From Clostridium sp. CAG:594 (lineage in GTDB: Bacteria > Bacillota_I > Bacilli_A > RF39 > UBA660): a stretch of 25,588 nucleotides of DNA. The position numbers and the translations under genes were made by a program. The stretch is from assembly GCA_000434835.1 (NCBI GenBank), contig FR881484.1:1-25588 (forward strand). Reading direction: 5' to 3'. A model generated the notes under the pieces. That model worked only from the letters and a program-made list of their open reading frames with translations, ran no database searches and was not told where the DNA came from. Positions 1-7,557 of this stretch are shown piece after piece. The first letter of the stretch is position 1. Each line of letters opens with the position of its first letter.

Positions 1-99
1 TAGTGTAGTTGATAGGGCTGCAAATGCTATAGTTAATCCTGCAATTACAACTAATAACACTACTATAACTAATGCTTTTTCTTTCCTTTGTTTTTCCAT
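1..99 (-). CDS. Exported or membrane-anchored protein, N-terminal fragment
   Basis: Only the first 33 codons are in the window; the gene runs off the left edge. The product starts with a short basic stretch (MEKQRKEK) followed by about 22 hydrophobic residues ending in AFAALSTTL, which is a signal peptide or N-terminal membrane anchor. The ATG at 99 is supported by an AAGGAGAA site at 107-114, seven bases upstream. The anchor resembles that of the TasA-like protein at 9845-10453 in shape (basic start, hydrophobic helix, small residues and SK/ST near the end), so the two may be related secreted proteins; this is inference. Its promoter contains a G7 run (see 193-222), which suggests variable expression. 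Confidence 0.75.
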   Translation of the reverse strand, partial: MEKQRKEKALVIVVLLVVIAGLTIAFAALSTTL

Positions 100-164
100 G
101 TTTCCATTCTCCTTACTACTATTATTAACTTTAATTATTCTATCATACATAAATAATTTATTTA

Positions 165-180
165 TAACCTTAAGAGGTTA
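165..180. repeat. Small inverted repeat in the 5' leader of the gene at 1-99
   Basis: TAACCT-TAAG-AGGTTA is a perfect 6-bp inverted repeat with a 4-base loop. It lies between the predicted promoter and the ribosome site of the partial gene. Its 5' arm on the minus strand (AACCTC) could also pair with the GAGGT at the edge of the G-run, so two leader folds are conceivable if transcription starts far enough upstream. Confidence 0.4.
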
Positions 181-192
181 CTTTACTTGTTA

Positions 193-222
193 ATAATAGC
201 ATATACCTCCCCCCCTGGTCAA
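193..222 (-). promoter_or_regulatory. Promoter with a G7 run in the spacer
   Basis: Minus strand: -35 TTGACC (222-217), 18-base spacer, -10 TATTAT (198-193) preceded by TGC, an extended -10. The spacer contains seven consecutive G (plus-strand C209-C215), which is very unusual in this AT-rich background. A change of one G would alter the 17/18-base spacing. It would drive the exported protein starting at 99. Confidence 0.6.
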
Positions 223-260
223 TATTTTTAATTTGATGTGGAATTGAAATGTCAAGCACT

Positions 261-287
261 AAAAAAAGTGGACAACAGTCCACCTTT
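261..287 (-). terminator. Rho-independent terminator after the yebC-family gene
   Basis: On the minus strand GTGGAC-TGTT-GTCCAC forms a perfect 6-bp GC-rich stem. It is extended by A-U pairs and followed by a run of seven T. It begins just downstream of the stop codon at 293. Confidence 0.9.
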
Positions 288-292
288 AAAAA

Positions 293-1006
293 TTATAAAT
301 TAACATTATGATATACTTTTTGAACGTCTTCAACATCATCTAACATATTAAGTAATTTATCAAAGTTTTCCTTATCTTCTCCATCTAATGTAACCATTTC
401 ATTAGGAAGATAAGTTACTTCATCTACTATAAATTCTGCATCATTTTTAGCGTTTGTTATAGCGTCTTTTATTTTATATAAATCTGATGGATCGCCATAT
501 ATACTTACGTTACCGTCTTCTACTTCTATTTCTTTAGCATCTACCTCACCCATTAATAGTGCTTCTAAAGCTTCATCTTCAGTCATATCTTTTACAATTA
601 CAACTGATAAATGTTCATACATATGAGATACGCATCCAGAAACTCCCATCTTACCTTTAGATTTAGTAAATGCGTTTCTAACTAAACTTACCGTTCTATT
701 TACGTTATCCGTTAGACAATCTACCATAACGGTTGCACCACCTGATGCAAAACCTTCATACCTAACTGATGTATAACTTTCATCTGCACCACTATTTACC
801 TTATCTATCGCTCTTTTAATTACGTCTGCTGGAACTTGTTCTTTTTTAGCCTTTTCAATTAAATGTCTTAAACTTAAGTTACCATTAGGATCAGTACCAC
901 CTTGTTTTGCTACTTGATATATTTCTTTAGCATAACTTGAATATACCTTTGCCTTAGCAGCTCCTGTCTTTGCTTTACTAGCAGCTATATTTGGAAATCT
1001 TCCCAT
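293..1006 (-). CDS. YebC/PmpR (TACO1) family protein, YeeN-like
   Basis: A 237-residue protein of the YebC family, close in sequence to the YeeN branch as I recall it: MGRFPNI start, a basic lysine/alanine-rich first segment, GNLSLRHLIEKAKKEQVP, a YEGF..GG segment, LTDNVNRT, and a C-terminal VQKVYHNV. The family was long annotated as transcriptional regulators; recent work assigns members a role at ribosomes stalled on proline-rich stretches, so the regulator label should be treated with care. I chose ATG 1006. A longer reading starts at the in-frame GTG at 1015, but that GTG is part of the ribosome site GAGGTG (1019-1014), and family members begin with MG. It has its own promoter (1035-1063) and terminator, so it is probably monocistronic. 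The length is normal and nothing is missing. Confidence 0.93.
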   Translation of the reverse strand: MGRFPNIAASKAKTGAAKAKVYSSYAKEIYQVAKQGGTDPNGNLSLRHLIEKAKKEQVPADVIKRAIDKVNSGADESYTSVRYEGFASGGATVMVDCLTDNVNRTVSLVRNAFTKSKGKMGVSGCVSHMYEHLSVVIVKDMTEDEALEALLMGEVDAKEIEVEDGNVSIYGDPSDLYKIKDAITNAKNDAEFIVDEVTYLPNEMVTLDGEDKENFDKLLNMLDDVEDVQKVYHNVNL

Positions 1007-1034
1007 AATTTTCACCTCATCTTTATACCTTTCT

Positions 1035-1063
1035 ATTCTACTTTATTTTAAGTGTTTTTTCAA
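1035..1063 (-). promoter_or_regulatory. Promoter of the yebC-family gene
   Basis: Minus strand: -35 TTGAAA (1063-1058), 17-base spacer, -10 TAGAAT (1040-1035). The -10 is about 30 bases upstream of the ATG at 1006, leaving a short leader with the GAGGTG ribosome site. Confidence 0.75.
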
Positions 1064-1118
1064 GGACTTATGTTTAAATTATTAAAAACATTAACATAAC
1101 TAAAATAAGGTGATTAAA

Positions 1119-1514
1119 GTGATAAAGATAATTGAAAAAGAATTTTTAGATGACAACTTTATAATAAAGCCATTTACTATTAATATAAAAATAAATGAAA
1201 ATATATATTTTAAAAAGGATGATACGTATTATTTCGGCAATTATAAAAAAGATAAATTAAATTATATAAAAGAAAAAATAAATAAAAACAAAAAAAGAAT
1301 AATAAGTGCTATTGAAAATGGTACAACAATTATTATTCATGGTAATAGTATCGAATTATTTAATAATAGCTTTAAGGCTTGCAATATAAATTTGTTTACT
1401 GCATATGATGACAAAAAATTATTTAAAAGAAAAAAAGTTAAGTTTGTAAATGACCTAAACTATGGTATAAACTCACTTAACTTTAAATATAAAAATCTAA
1501 TATGTTTTAAATAA
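1119..1514 (+). CDS. Small protein of unknown function, possible degenerate GatD/CobB-CobQ-type amidotransferase
   Basis: About 131 residues, lysine- and asparagine-rich, no membrane segment or signal peptide. I do not recognise it with confidence. The stretch from KKRIISAIENG through IIIHGNSIELF to LFTAYDDKKLFKRKKVKFV is reminiscent of the class I amidotransferase core of GatD-like proteins (AIENG, then ICGGYQLLG, then the FD.YT..G..R segment). The nucleophile cysteine position reads His here, so an active amidotransferase is unlikely if the match is real. The start is GTG 1119, spaced six bases after AAGGTG (1107-1112); the GTG inside that ribosome site (1110) is in frame but is probably not used. 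The gene meets the minus-strand gene stop to stop (1514/1515) with no terminator between, so convergent transcripts would overlap. No clear promoter was found. Confidence 0.5.
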   Translation: MIKIIEKEFLDDNFIIKPFTINIKINENIYFKKDDTYYFGNYKKDKLNYIKEKINKNKKRIISAIENGTTIIIHGNSIELFNNSFKACNINLFTAYDDKKLFKRKKVKFVNDLNYGINSLNFKYKNLICFK

Positions 1515-2315
1515 TTATTTTGTCATACTAACTTTAAATGGAGATTTAAACGAAGGATCACGACTTTCCTTATAGTCAAATAACATATTTAATGAAAAAT
1601 ATATTATAAGAATTAAAATAACTATTTCTAAAACGTTTATTACATTCTTTAATAAAGGACTCATCTTTTTCTTATCTTGCCTGTTTCCACAATGAGAGCA
1701 GTATAGATCATAAGCGTTAATTTTATTACCACAAAAAGTGCAGTATTTACAAGATGTAAAATTTTCCTCTTTATCCACATTATTTTCTTCGTTATTATAT
1801 AAAGGTCCTAAATCTATATCTTTATCTTTTTTATCTATCTTTATTTCCTTTATGTTATCTTGTTTTTCTTCGGCATGATACATAGGAACATAATCATAGT
1901 TAGGAACGTATGAGTTAACATTATTTTGGTTATTAAGTGTATTTGCATTATTAAAATCATTAACGTTATTTAGGTTATTAAGTGTATTTACATTATTAAA
2001 ATCATTAACGTTATTTATGTTACTTAAAGTATTTTCACTTGATATAGAATTATTATTTTCAAATGGTTCATATTCATTTGATATAAAATCTTCTTGTTCT
2101 TTTTTATTTTTATTTGTAAGTGAATCTAGTACTTTAATAAAAAAGTATAAAGCAAACCCTCCAATTGATATAAATAAATATATTTTAAGAGTCATAAGTA
2201 TTTGTAAAAGTGCAGTTCCATTATTTATTATTTTAAATTGTATTACATTAAGAATGTATATAATAGCTGCACTAATTCCAACACCTAAAGGTATAAAAGT
2301 TAATATTTTCTTCAT
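1515..2315 (-). CDS. Membrane protein with a zinc ribbon and an Asn-rich repeat linker
   Basis: A 266-residue protein. Two hydrophobic helices lie near the N-terminus (about residues 5-25 and 40-62), then a long polar linker. Next comes a zinc ribbon (CxxC..10..CxxC: CTFCG and CSHCG, with one extra Cys three residues before), a basic KKK stretch, and a third hydrophobic helix (about 227-245) with a short C-terminal tail. The linker contains a 15-residue Asn-rich repeat (NNVNDFNN.NTLNN), copied a bit more than twice. Zinc ribbons of this zinc_ribbon_2/3 type occur in many uncharacterised Bacillota membrane proteins, and no function can be assigned. ATG 2315 is chosen because AGGTG (2327-2323) lies six bases upstream; the in-frame GTG at 2324 belongs to that site. 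Promoter at 2362-2389. Confidence 0.8.
   Translation of the reverse strand: MKKILTFIPLGVGISAAIIYILNVIQFKIINNGTALLQILMTLKIYLFISIGGFALYFFIKVLDSLTNKNKKEQEDFISNEYEPFENNNSISSENTLSNINNVNDFNNVNTLNNLNNVNDFNNANTLNNQNNVNSYVPNYDYVPMYHAEEKQDNIKEIKIDKKDKDIDLGPLYNNEENNVDKEENFTSCKYCTFCGNKINAYDLYCSHCGNRQDKKKMSPLLKNVINVLEIVILILIIYFSLNMLFDYKESRDPSFKSPFKVSMTK
1914..2036 (-). repeat. 45-bp in-frame tandem repeat inside the zinc-ribbon gene
   Basis: Two full units of 45 bp (15 codons, NINNVNDFNNVNTLN and NLNNVNDFNNANTLN), flanked by partial units (ENTLS before, NQNNVN after). The units are nearly identical in DNA, for example the shared stretches aaaatcattaacgttattta and ggttattaagtgtattt. A gain or loss of one unit would keep the reading frame. 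Confidence 0.85.
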
Positions 2316-2361
2316 AGTATTCACCTACTTTTAAAGTTTAATCCCTTTTTTAATTGCCTCT

Positions 2362-2389
2362 ATTATAATCATTTTATAAAAAAAAGCAA
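2362..2389 (-). promoter_or_regulatory. Promoter of the zinc-ribbon gene
   Basis: Minus strand: -35 TTGCTT (2389-2384), 16-base spacer, -10 TATAAT (2367-2362). The -35 lies inside the 3' arm and T-run of the terminator of the upstream prepilin gene, so termination and initiation signals overlap. Confidence 0.65.
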
Positions 2390-2411
2390 GATTTATTATA
2401 TAATCTTACTT
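2378..2411 (-). terminator. Terminator of the prepilin-LRR gene
   Basis: Minus strand: arms AAGTAAGATT and AATCTTGCTT (ten pairs, one G-U) with an 8-base loop, followed by eight T. The 5' arm overlaps the stop codon at 2410-2412. Confidence 0.7.
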
Positions 2412-3666
2412 AACCTTGTATTATTTTAACTTTATCTTTAGAGGGAAATTGTATTTTATCCCAAATATCATTGAATCTATTTATATCTCCTTTTATTATA
2501 ATCTCTTCAGTATAGGTTTTATTAAAAGCATTTTCTTCTATAGTTTTAACATTTTTACCTATTGTTATTTTTTTAGCATTCGTTCTCGAAAACAAATGAG
2601 AAGGAATAATAGTTACATTATCTCCTATTATTAATTCGTTAGTAGTTAGCCTAAAAGGAGGATCAAACCAATCAAAACTATACTTTGATTGTTCATCTAA
2701 ACTTGTAGAACAATTAGTTTTATCCTTTCCTTTTCCCCATCCAGAGCCATTATAGTTTCCATCATAAGGATTTCTTCTTCCTTTGAATATACAAGGAGAA
2801 TTAAAAAATATCTTATTAACTTTTTTATTAGGATATATTGAATTTCCACTCATATAATAAACGCCATCACCAATTTCTATTGAACCTACTTCAACATCTC
2901 CAAATCCATCCCATGATATATTTCCTTTTTCCATTTTAAAATAATCAATTTTCGATTTTGGAAATGAATTACTTAAAGAAAAATTTTTAGTTTTTCCTAA
3001 TATCAACTTATTTATTCTTGAATTTTTAAATTTTGAAGTCCCAATACTTCCACCATCAATTTGTACTATATTAATTTCACTATTGCTAAAATCAGCATTT
3101 ATATTTACCTTATTAACGGCAATTAAAGCCTTAATTTTTATATTTCTAAAAGAATGATTGCTATCAGCACCATCTTTTATATTTGTTATGTAATCTGGGA
3201 AAACTAAAATATCGCCTTCTTTTTTTACCCAATTTATACCTTTGTCACTCAAACCATTTACACATGTATTACCACACCACAAAAAGTAATCTTCCGCTTC
3301 TTTTTTTGTAATTGCAGGTTCTATCCCCAATCCATGATAAATAACATCGGCTTTATCTTTTTCGTCTAATATAATAGTATATGAATCATCCAAGTTTTTT
3401 TGATTTTTATCATATGGATCTTCAAAATTTTCTAAATAATCATTTGCTATAAGCTTAGATAAACTATTGCATTTTTCCAAATCATTTTCTTGAGTCATGC
3501 ACATATTATATGCTTTTACAATCATTTTTTTATTTATGTCGTTTGCATTTTTTCTAGATTTTTTTATTTGTTTATTAACACTAATAGTTGCAATTACAAT
3601 TATTATTGCAAGTACTACTATTACCGCTAGTAATTCTACCAGCGTAAACCCTTTTTTATTTTTCAT
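2410..3666 (-). CDS. Type IV prepilin-like protein with C-terminal leucine-rich repeats
   Basis: 418 residues. The N-terminus is a class III prepilin signal: MKNKKG, then FTLVELLAVIVVLAIIIVI, with the predicted prepilin-peptidase cut after Gly6 and Glu at +5. The body is not a standard small pilin. It has several cysteines (for example WCGNTC, NSPC and NCS) and ends in about 75 residues resembling BspA-type LRR_5 repeats (LIIGDNVTIIPSHLF, KITIGKNVKTIEENAF, EIIIKGD). It is therefore probably a surface-displayed adhesin or minor pilin, or a pseudopilin-anchored LRR protein. The ATG at 3666 follows AAGAAGGT (3680-3673). The start is only 15 bases after the stop of the ABC-F gene with no promoter between, so the two are probably co-transcribed, although no functional link is obvious. 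No pilus assembly genes are in the window. Confidence 0.85.
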   Translation of the reverse strand: MKNKKGFTLVELLAVIVVLAIIIVIATISVNKQIKKSRKNANDINKKMIVKAYNMCMTQENDLEKCNSLSKLIANDYLENFEDPYDKNQKNLDDSYTIILDEKDKADVIYHGLGIEPAITKKEAEDYFLWCGNTCVNGLSDKGINWVKKEGDILVFPDYITNIKDGADSNHSFRNIKIKALIAVNKVNINADFSNSEINIVQIDGGSIGTSKFKNSRINKLILGKTKNFSLSNSFPKSKIDYFKMEKGNISWDGFGDVEVGSIEIGDGVYYMSGNSIYPNKKVNKIFFNSPCIFKGRRNPYDGNYNGSGWGKGKDKTNCSTSLDEQSKYSFDWFDPPFRLTTNELIIGDNVTIIPSHLFSRTNAKKITIGKNVKTIEENAFNKTYTEEIIIKGDINRFNDIWDKIQFPSKDKVKIIQG

Positions 3667-3681
3667 CTTTATACCTTCTTA

Positions 3682-5265
3682 CTAATTTCTATTTAAATAA
3701 TCATCATAAGTTGTCATTTTATCTATGTATTTTCCGTCTTCTTTAAATTCAATTATTCTGTTTGCAACACTATTTATAAGTTCATAGTCATATGAAGAAA
3801 ACAAACATACACCCTTAAAGTTTTTCATTCCCTTATTTAAAGATGTAATTGATTCTATATCTAAATGGTTAGTTGGTTCATCTAATATTATTACGTTAGC
3901 ACACTTAAGCATCATACGTGAAAACATAAGTCTTACCTTTTCACCACCTGATAGAACAGATACTTTCTTTAATGCTTCTTCACCTGAAAATAACATTCTA
4001 CCTAAAAATCCTCTTAAGAAAGCTTCTTCTTGTTCTTTAGAATATGGTCTTAAAAAGTCAACTAAGTTAACATCTTCTTTAAAATATTTATCATGATCTT
4101 TAGGAAAGTATGAAAAGCTTGTTGTAGCTCCCCATTTTATTGTTCCAGAATCTGGTTTTTCTTCTCCTGTTATTATTTTAAATAATGTTGTTTTAGCAAG
4201 TTCATTTTTACCTACAAAAGCTACTTTATCAGTGTTATTTATTGTTAAGTTAAGGTTTTTTAAAACAACTTCTCCATCTACCGTTTTAGAAATTCCTTTA
4301 AGTTCTAATACATCACGTCCAAGTGGTCTATCAATATCAAAATTAATATAAGGATATTTTCTTGATGATTGTGCTATATCATCTAATTCTATTTTTTCTA
4401 GTAATTTTTTTCTTGAAGTTGCCTGCTTAGACTTAGAAGCATTTGCACTAAAACGTCTAATAAATTCTTGTAATTCTTTTATTTTATCTTCTTTTTTCTT
4501 ATTAGAATCTCTCATTTGTTTTTGAATTAGTTCACTAGATTCAAGCCAAAAATCATAGTTACCAACATACATTTTTATCTTTCCATAATCTATATCTAAA
4601 ATATGAGTACATACTTTATTTAAAAAGTGCCTGTCATGCGATACTACTATTACCGTGTTTTTAAAATCTAGCAAAAAGTTTTCTAACCAAATTTTTGCAT
4701 TTATATCTAAATAGTTTGTAGGTTCATCTAAAATAAGGATATCAGGATTACCAAAAAGACTTTGTGCAAGAAGTACCTTTACCTTATCTTCTCCTGATAA
4801 GTTTTCCATTTTATCATAGAAAAAAGCTCTATCAAGACCAATACCTGCAAGTAATATTTCAGCATCACTTTCAGCTTGCCATCCATCCATTTCGGCAAAT
4901 TCTGCTTCAAGTTCTCCAACCCTTAATCCATCAGCATCATTAAAGTCTGGTTTTGAATATATTTCTTCTTTTTCTTTCATTATGTTATACAGTTTTTTGT
5001 TTCCCATTATAACGGTTTCAATAACGTCTTTACCATCATAGGCATTGTGGTCTTGTTTTAATACTGACATACGTTCATTATCAGTTAAAACAACATCTCC
5101 ATTTGTAGAATCTATATCACCAGATAAAACTTTTAAAAAGGTTGATTTACCTGCTCCATTAGCGCCTATTACACCATAACAGTTACCTGGTGTGAATTTT
5201 AAATTTACATCTTTAAATAAAGTTCTTTTTCCAAAAGTTAAACTCAAATTATTTACTTGTAGCAT
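3682..5265 (-). CDS. ykpA: ABC-F family ATPase, YkpA/YbiT type
   Basis: 527 residues, two ABC ATPase domains and no membrane segments, as in ABC-F proteins that act on ribosomes. Domain 1 has Walker A GANGAGKS (34-41), signature LSGED (156-160), Walker B LILDEP (177-182) and SHD with His210. The linker has the RRFSANASKSKQATSR stretch typical of the YbiT/YkpA group. Domain 2 has GKNELAKTT (352-360) in place of a proper Walker A, a good LSGGEK (438-443) and LILDEPTNHLD, but SYD (491-493) where the His switch is expected. As I recall, the degenerate second Walker A is also present in B. subtilis YkpA, so it is a family trait; the missing His in domain 2 seems specific. The stop is TAG. A GGGAGGT site precedes ATG 5265. 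Confidence 0.95.
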   Translation of the reverse strand: MLQVNNLSLTFGKRTLFKDVNLKFTPGNCYGVIGANGAGKSTFLKVLSGDIDSTNGDVVLTDNERMSVLKQDHNAYDGKDVIETVIMGNKKLYNIMKEKEEIYSKPDFNDADGLRVGELEAEFAEMDGWQAESDAEILLAGIGLDRAFFYDKMENLSGEDKVKVLLAQSLFGNPDILILDEPTNYLDINAKIWLENFLLDFKNTVIVVSHDRHFLNKVCTHILDIDYGKIKMYVGNYDFWLESSELIQKQMRDSNKKKEDKIKELQEFIRRFSANASKSKQATSRKKLLEKIELDDIAQSSRKYPYINFDIDRPLGRDVLELKGISKTVDGEVVLKNLNLTINNTDKVAFVGKNELAKTTLFKIITGEEKPDSGTIKWGATTSFSYFPKDHDKYFKEDVNLVDFLRPYSKEQEEAFLRGFLGRMLFSGEEALKKVSVLSGGEKVRLMFSRMMLKCANVIILDEPTNHLDIESITSLNKGMKNFKGVCLFSSYDYELINSVANRIIEFKEDGKYIDKMTTYDDYLNRN

Positions 5266-5288
5266 AATTACCTCCCATCACTTACTTA

Positions 5289-5317
5289 AGTTTACTAAAT
5301 AAAACAAAAAAAGGCAA
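5289..5317 (-). promoter_or_regulatory. Promoter of the ykpA-prepilin unit
   Basis: Minus strand: -35 TTGCCT (5317-5312), 17-base spacer, -10 TAAACT (5294-5289). It lies just downstream of the exporter-operon terminator and about 24 bases before the ATG at 5265. Confidence 0.5.
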
Positions 5318-5320
5318 GGA

Positions 5321-5349
5321 AATATAAAAGCACTAAAAACTAGTGCTTT
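5321..5349 (-). terminator. Terminator of the marR-ABC exporter operon
   Basis: Minus strand: AAAGCACTA and TAGTGCTTT form a perfect 9-bp stem with a 5-base loop, followed by TTATATTT. It starts a few bases after the stop at 5353. Confidence 0.75.
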
Positions 5350-5352
5350 AAA

Positions 5353-7557
5353 TTAATTCTTAAATTGTGAATTATATAAATCAGCATAAAAACCATTTTT
5401 TTCCATAAGTTTTTTATGATTTCCTTGTTCTATTATATTTCCATCTTTCATAACAAGTATTAAATCAGCATTCTTAATCGTAGATAGTCTATGTGCAATT
5501 ATAAATGAAGTTCTTCCTTTAGTTAACTTATCCATTGCCTTTTGAACAAGTTCTTCTGTTCTTGTATCTACTGATGATGTTGCTTCATCTAAAATAAGAA
5601 ATGGAGCATCTTTTACCATACCACGAGCGATTGTAAGAAGTTGTTTTTGTCCTGCTGATATTGAATTACTATCTGTAATTTCATAATCAAGCCCTCCAGG
5701 AAGAGACTTTACAAAGTGAAGTACACCTACTGTATCTAATGCTTTTTCTATTGTTTCATCAGAAACATTCTTTTTATTATACTTAATATTATCTCTTATA
5801 CTTCCATTAAATAGCCAAGTATCTTGAAGTACCATTATAAATAAATCATGAATATTTTCTCTTTTTAATTCTTTAACTGATACACCATCAATTAATATAT
5901 CTCCATCATTTATATTATAGAATTTCATAAGTAGGTTAACCATCGTTGTTTTACCTGCTCCTGTTGGACCTACTATTGCAATTTTTTGACCAGGTTTTAC
6001 CTTACAATTAAAATCATTTATGATTACTTTATCTTTATCATATCCGAATTTAACGTGTTTAAATTCAATGTTTCCTTTAACTTTCTTAGCATTTAATTTC
6101 TTTTTTAAATGTTTTTCATCTTCCATCTCGTCTTCTTCAACAAACTCAAATACTCTTTCAGCAGCTGCACAAGTAGATTGTAGTGATGTCATTCCTTGCG
6201 CTATTTGAGATAATGGAGATGTAAATAATCTTACATATAACATAAACGCAACTATTACACCAAAACTAATATTTCCATTTATTGTTAGAAGTGCTCCAAC
6301 AACACATACTGCTACATATCCAAAATTACCAATAAAATTCATCATAGATGGCATAAGCCCAGATAAAAACTGACTCATACGATTACATTCAAATACGTTT
6401 TCATTTAATTTATCAAACTTTTTTTCAGCATCATAATTACCATTATATGCTTTAACTACGTTATGAGATGAATATATCTCTTCTATATGACCATTTAATT
6501 TACCTAATTCTACTTGTCTTGCTAAGAAATATTTTTGAGACTTACCTAAAATAAATGACATAAATATAAATCCAATAAGTGATGATAAAATAGCTGTTAT
6601 AGCAAGTATCCAGTTAGTTTTAAACATCATAATTACGCATCCTATAAATAATGCTATTGCAGAAACAAATGAGCCAAGACTTTGAGACATTGTCTGCGCT
6701 ACCGTATCAACATCATTTGTAACACGTGATAATATGTCACCATTTGAATGAGAATCAAAATATTTTAAAGCTAATTTATTTATTTTTATAGATATTTTAG
6801 TTCTTAAATTTCTTGCAAAATCATTTGCAACACTAGCCATTATAAATCCTTCTAAAAAGTTAAATAGCGCACTTACTAAATAAATAGTAAGTAAGAATAT
6901 AACTATTTTATTAACAGCATTCATGTTAATTGAAGGTTTAATAAGACTAGATATACTATTTGGTAATTTATCTAATTTAGCATAAATATCTTTTGCAGAT
7001 GATTTTTTAGTAATACCACTCATTTCTTTTAAAAATATAACTTTATCATCAGTTGTTATTTTCTTTTTATTAATCATACTTTCTGGAAGAAGTAATCGTT
7101 GAATAGATTTTGGCATGTCTAAAATACTTTTTATCATAGCACTGCTATCATTTTTATCCATGCTAGAAATTATTTTCATAAAAGTTGCTTTATCTTCATC
7201 ACTTACACCAGATATATCTTCATTTTTATATATTTTAGTTGTTATTTCTTTTATGTTTTCTTCATTTAAGGTAGATGAAATATCTTTACTTATAACTTCT
7301 ATCTTATTTTTATCCAAAACTAGTCCCTTAGATAATTCATCAGTTAAATCGCTTAATTTATTAGGTCCTATTATTGAAAATACTGAGGATGCCCCTGCAA
7401 AAATAAGTGCAATTATTATAAAAGGCATAAAACTCTTTAAATAACTAAATAGCTTTTTCACCGTCAAGGATAAGTTTTTTGGTTTTTCAAAATTACCTCT
7501 ATTTGGTCCATGCATTCTTCTTTGAGGAGCCTTGTTTTCGTTATCTCGATTATTCAT
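5353..7557 (-). CDS. Heterodimeric ABC exporter, BmrD/LmrD-type half with extracellular domain
   Basis: 734 residues, membrane domain plus ATPase domain in one chain (type IV exporter fold). TM1 is about residues 44-64. It is followed by a polar insert of about 150 residues before TM2 (about 215-236), which should lie outside the cell. B. subtilis BmrD is known to carry an extracellular domain at this place, which would explain the length (usual half-transporters are about 580). The ATPase domain has Walker A GPTGAGKTT, a Q-loop, Walker B LILDE with the catalytic Glu, and IIAHR with the switch His. Its signature is ISAGQ instead of LSGGQ. It is therefore the half that supplies the competent Walker A/B for the consensus site. 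ATG 7557 is preferred over TTG 7563 because AAAGGAGG (7574-7567) is nine bases from the ATG and only three from the TTG. It overlaps the partner gene by 8 bases, indicating translational coupling. Confidence 0.92.
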   Translation of the reverse strand: MNNRDNENKAPQRRMHGPNRGNFEKPKNLSLTVKKLFSYLKSFMPFIIIALIFAGASSVFSIIGPNKLSDLTDELSKGLVLDKNKIEVISKDISSTLNEENIKEITTKIYKNEDISGVSDEDKATFMKIISSMDKNDSSAMIKSILDMPKSIQRLLLPESMINKKKITTDDKVIFLKEMSGITKKSSAKDIYAKLDKLPNSISSLIKPSINMNAVNKIVIFLLTIYLVSALFNFLEGFIMASVANDFARNLRTKISIKINKLALKYFDSHSNGDILSRVTNDVDTVAQTMSQSLGSFVSAIALFIGCVIMMFKTNWILAITAILSSLIGFIFMSFILGKSQKYFLARQVELGKLNGHIEEIYSSHNVVKAYNGNYDAEKKFDKLNENVFECNRMSQFLSGLMPSMMNFIGNFGYVAVCVVGALLTINGNISFGVIVAFMLYVRLFTSPLSQIAQGMTSLQSTCAAAERVFEFVEEDEMEDEKHLKKKLNAKKVKGNIEFKHVKFGYDKDKVIINDFNCKVKPGQKIAIVGPTGAGKTTMVNLLMKFYNINDGDILIDGVSVKELKRENIHDLFIMVLQDTWLFNGSIRDNIKYNKKNVSDETIEKALDTVGVLHFVKSLPGGLDYEITDSNSISAGQKQLLTIARGMVKDAPFLILDEATSSVDTRTEELVQKAMDKLTKGRTSFIIAHRLSTIKNADLILVMKDGNIIEQGNHKKLMEKNGFYADLYNSQFKN

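Noticed and set aside
232..255. TTGACA at 255-250 on the minus strand as an alternative -35 for the gene at 1-99
   Set aside because: No acceptable -10 lies at 16-18 bases; the TTGACC / TGC-TATTAT pair is clearly better.
1914..2036. Regularly spaced repeats considered as a CRISPR-like array
   Set aside because: The units are direct tandem copies without spacers, lie in frame inside a coding sequence and encode an Asn-rich linker.
2017..2334. Plus-strand open frame opposite the zinc-ribbon gene, and similar frames opposite other genes
   Set aside because: These are antisense shadows of well-supported genes, with no ribosome site and low-complexity hydrophobic translations.
4186..4215. Broken Walker A (GKNELAKTT) in the second domain of the ABC-F protein, read as inactivation
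   Set aside because: As I recall, the B. subtilis YkpA group carries the same degenerate motif, so it is a family trait and not a mutation of this gene.
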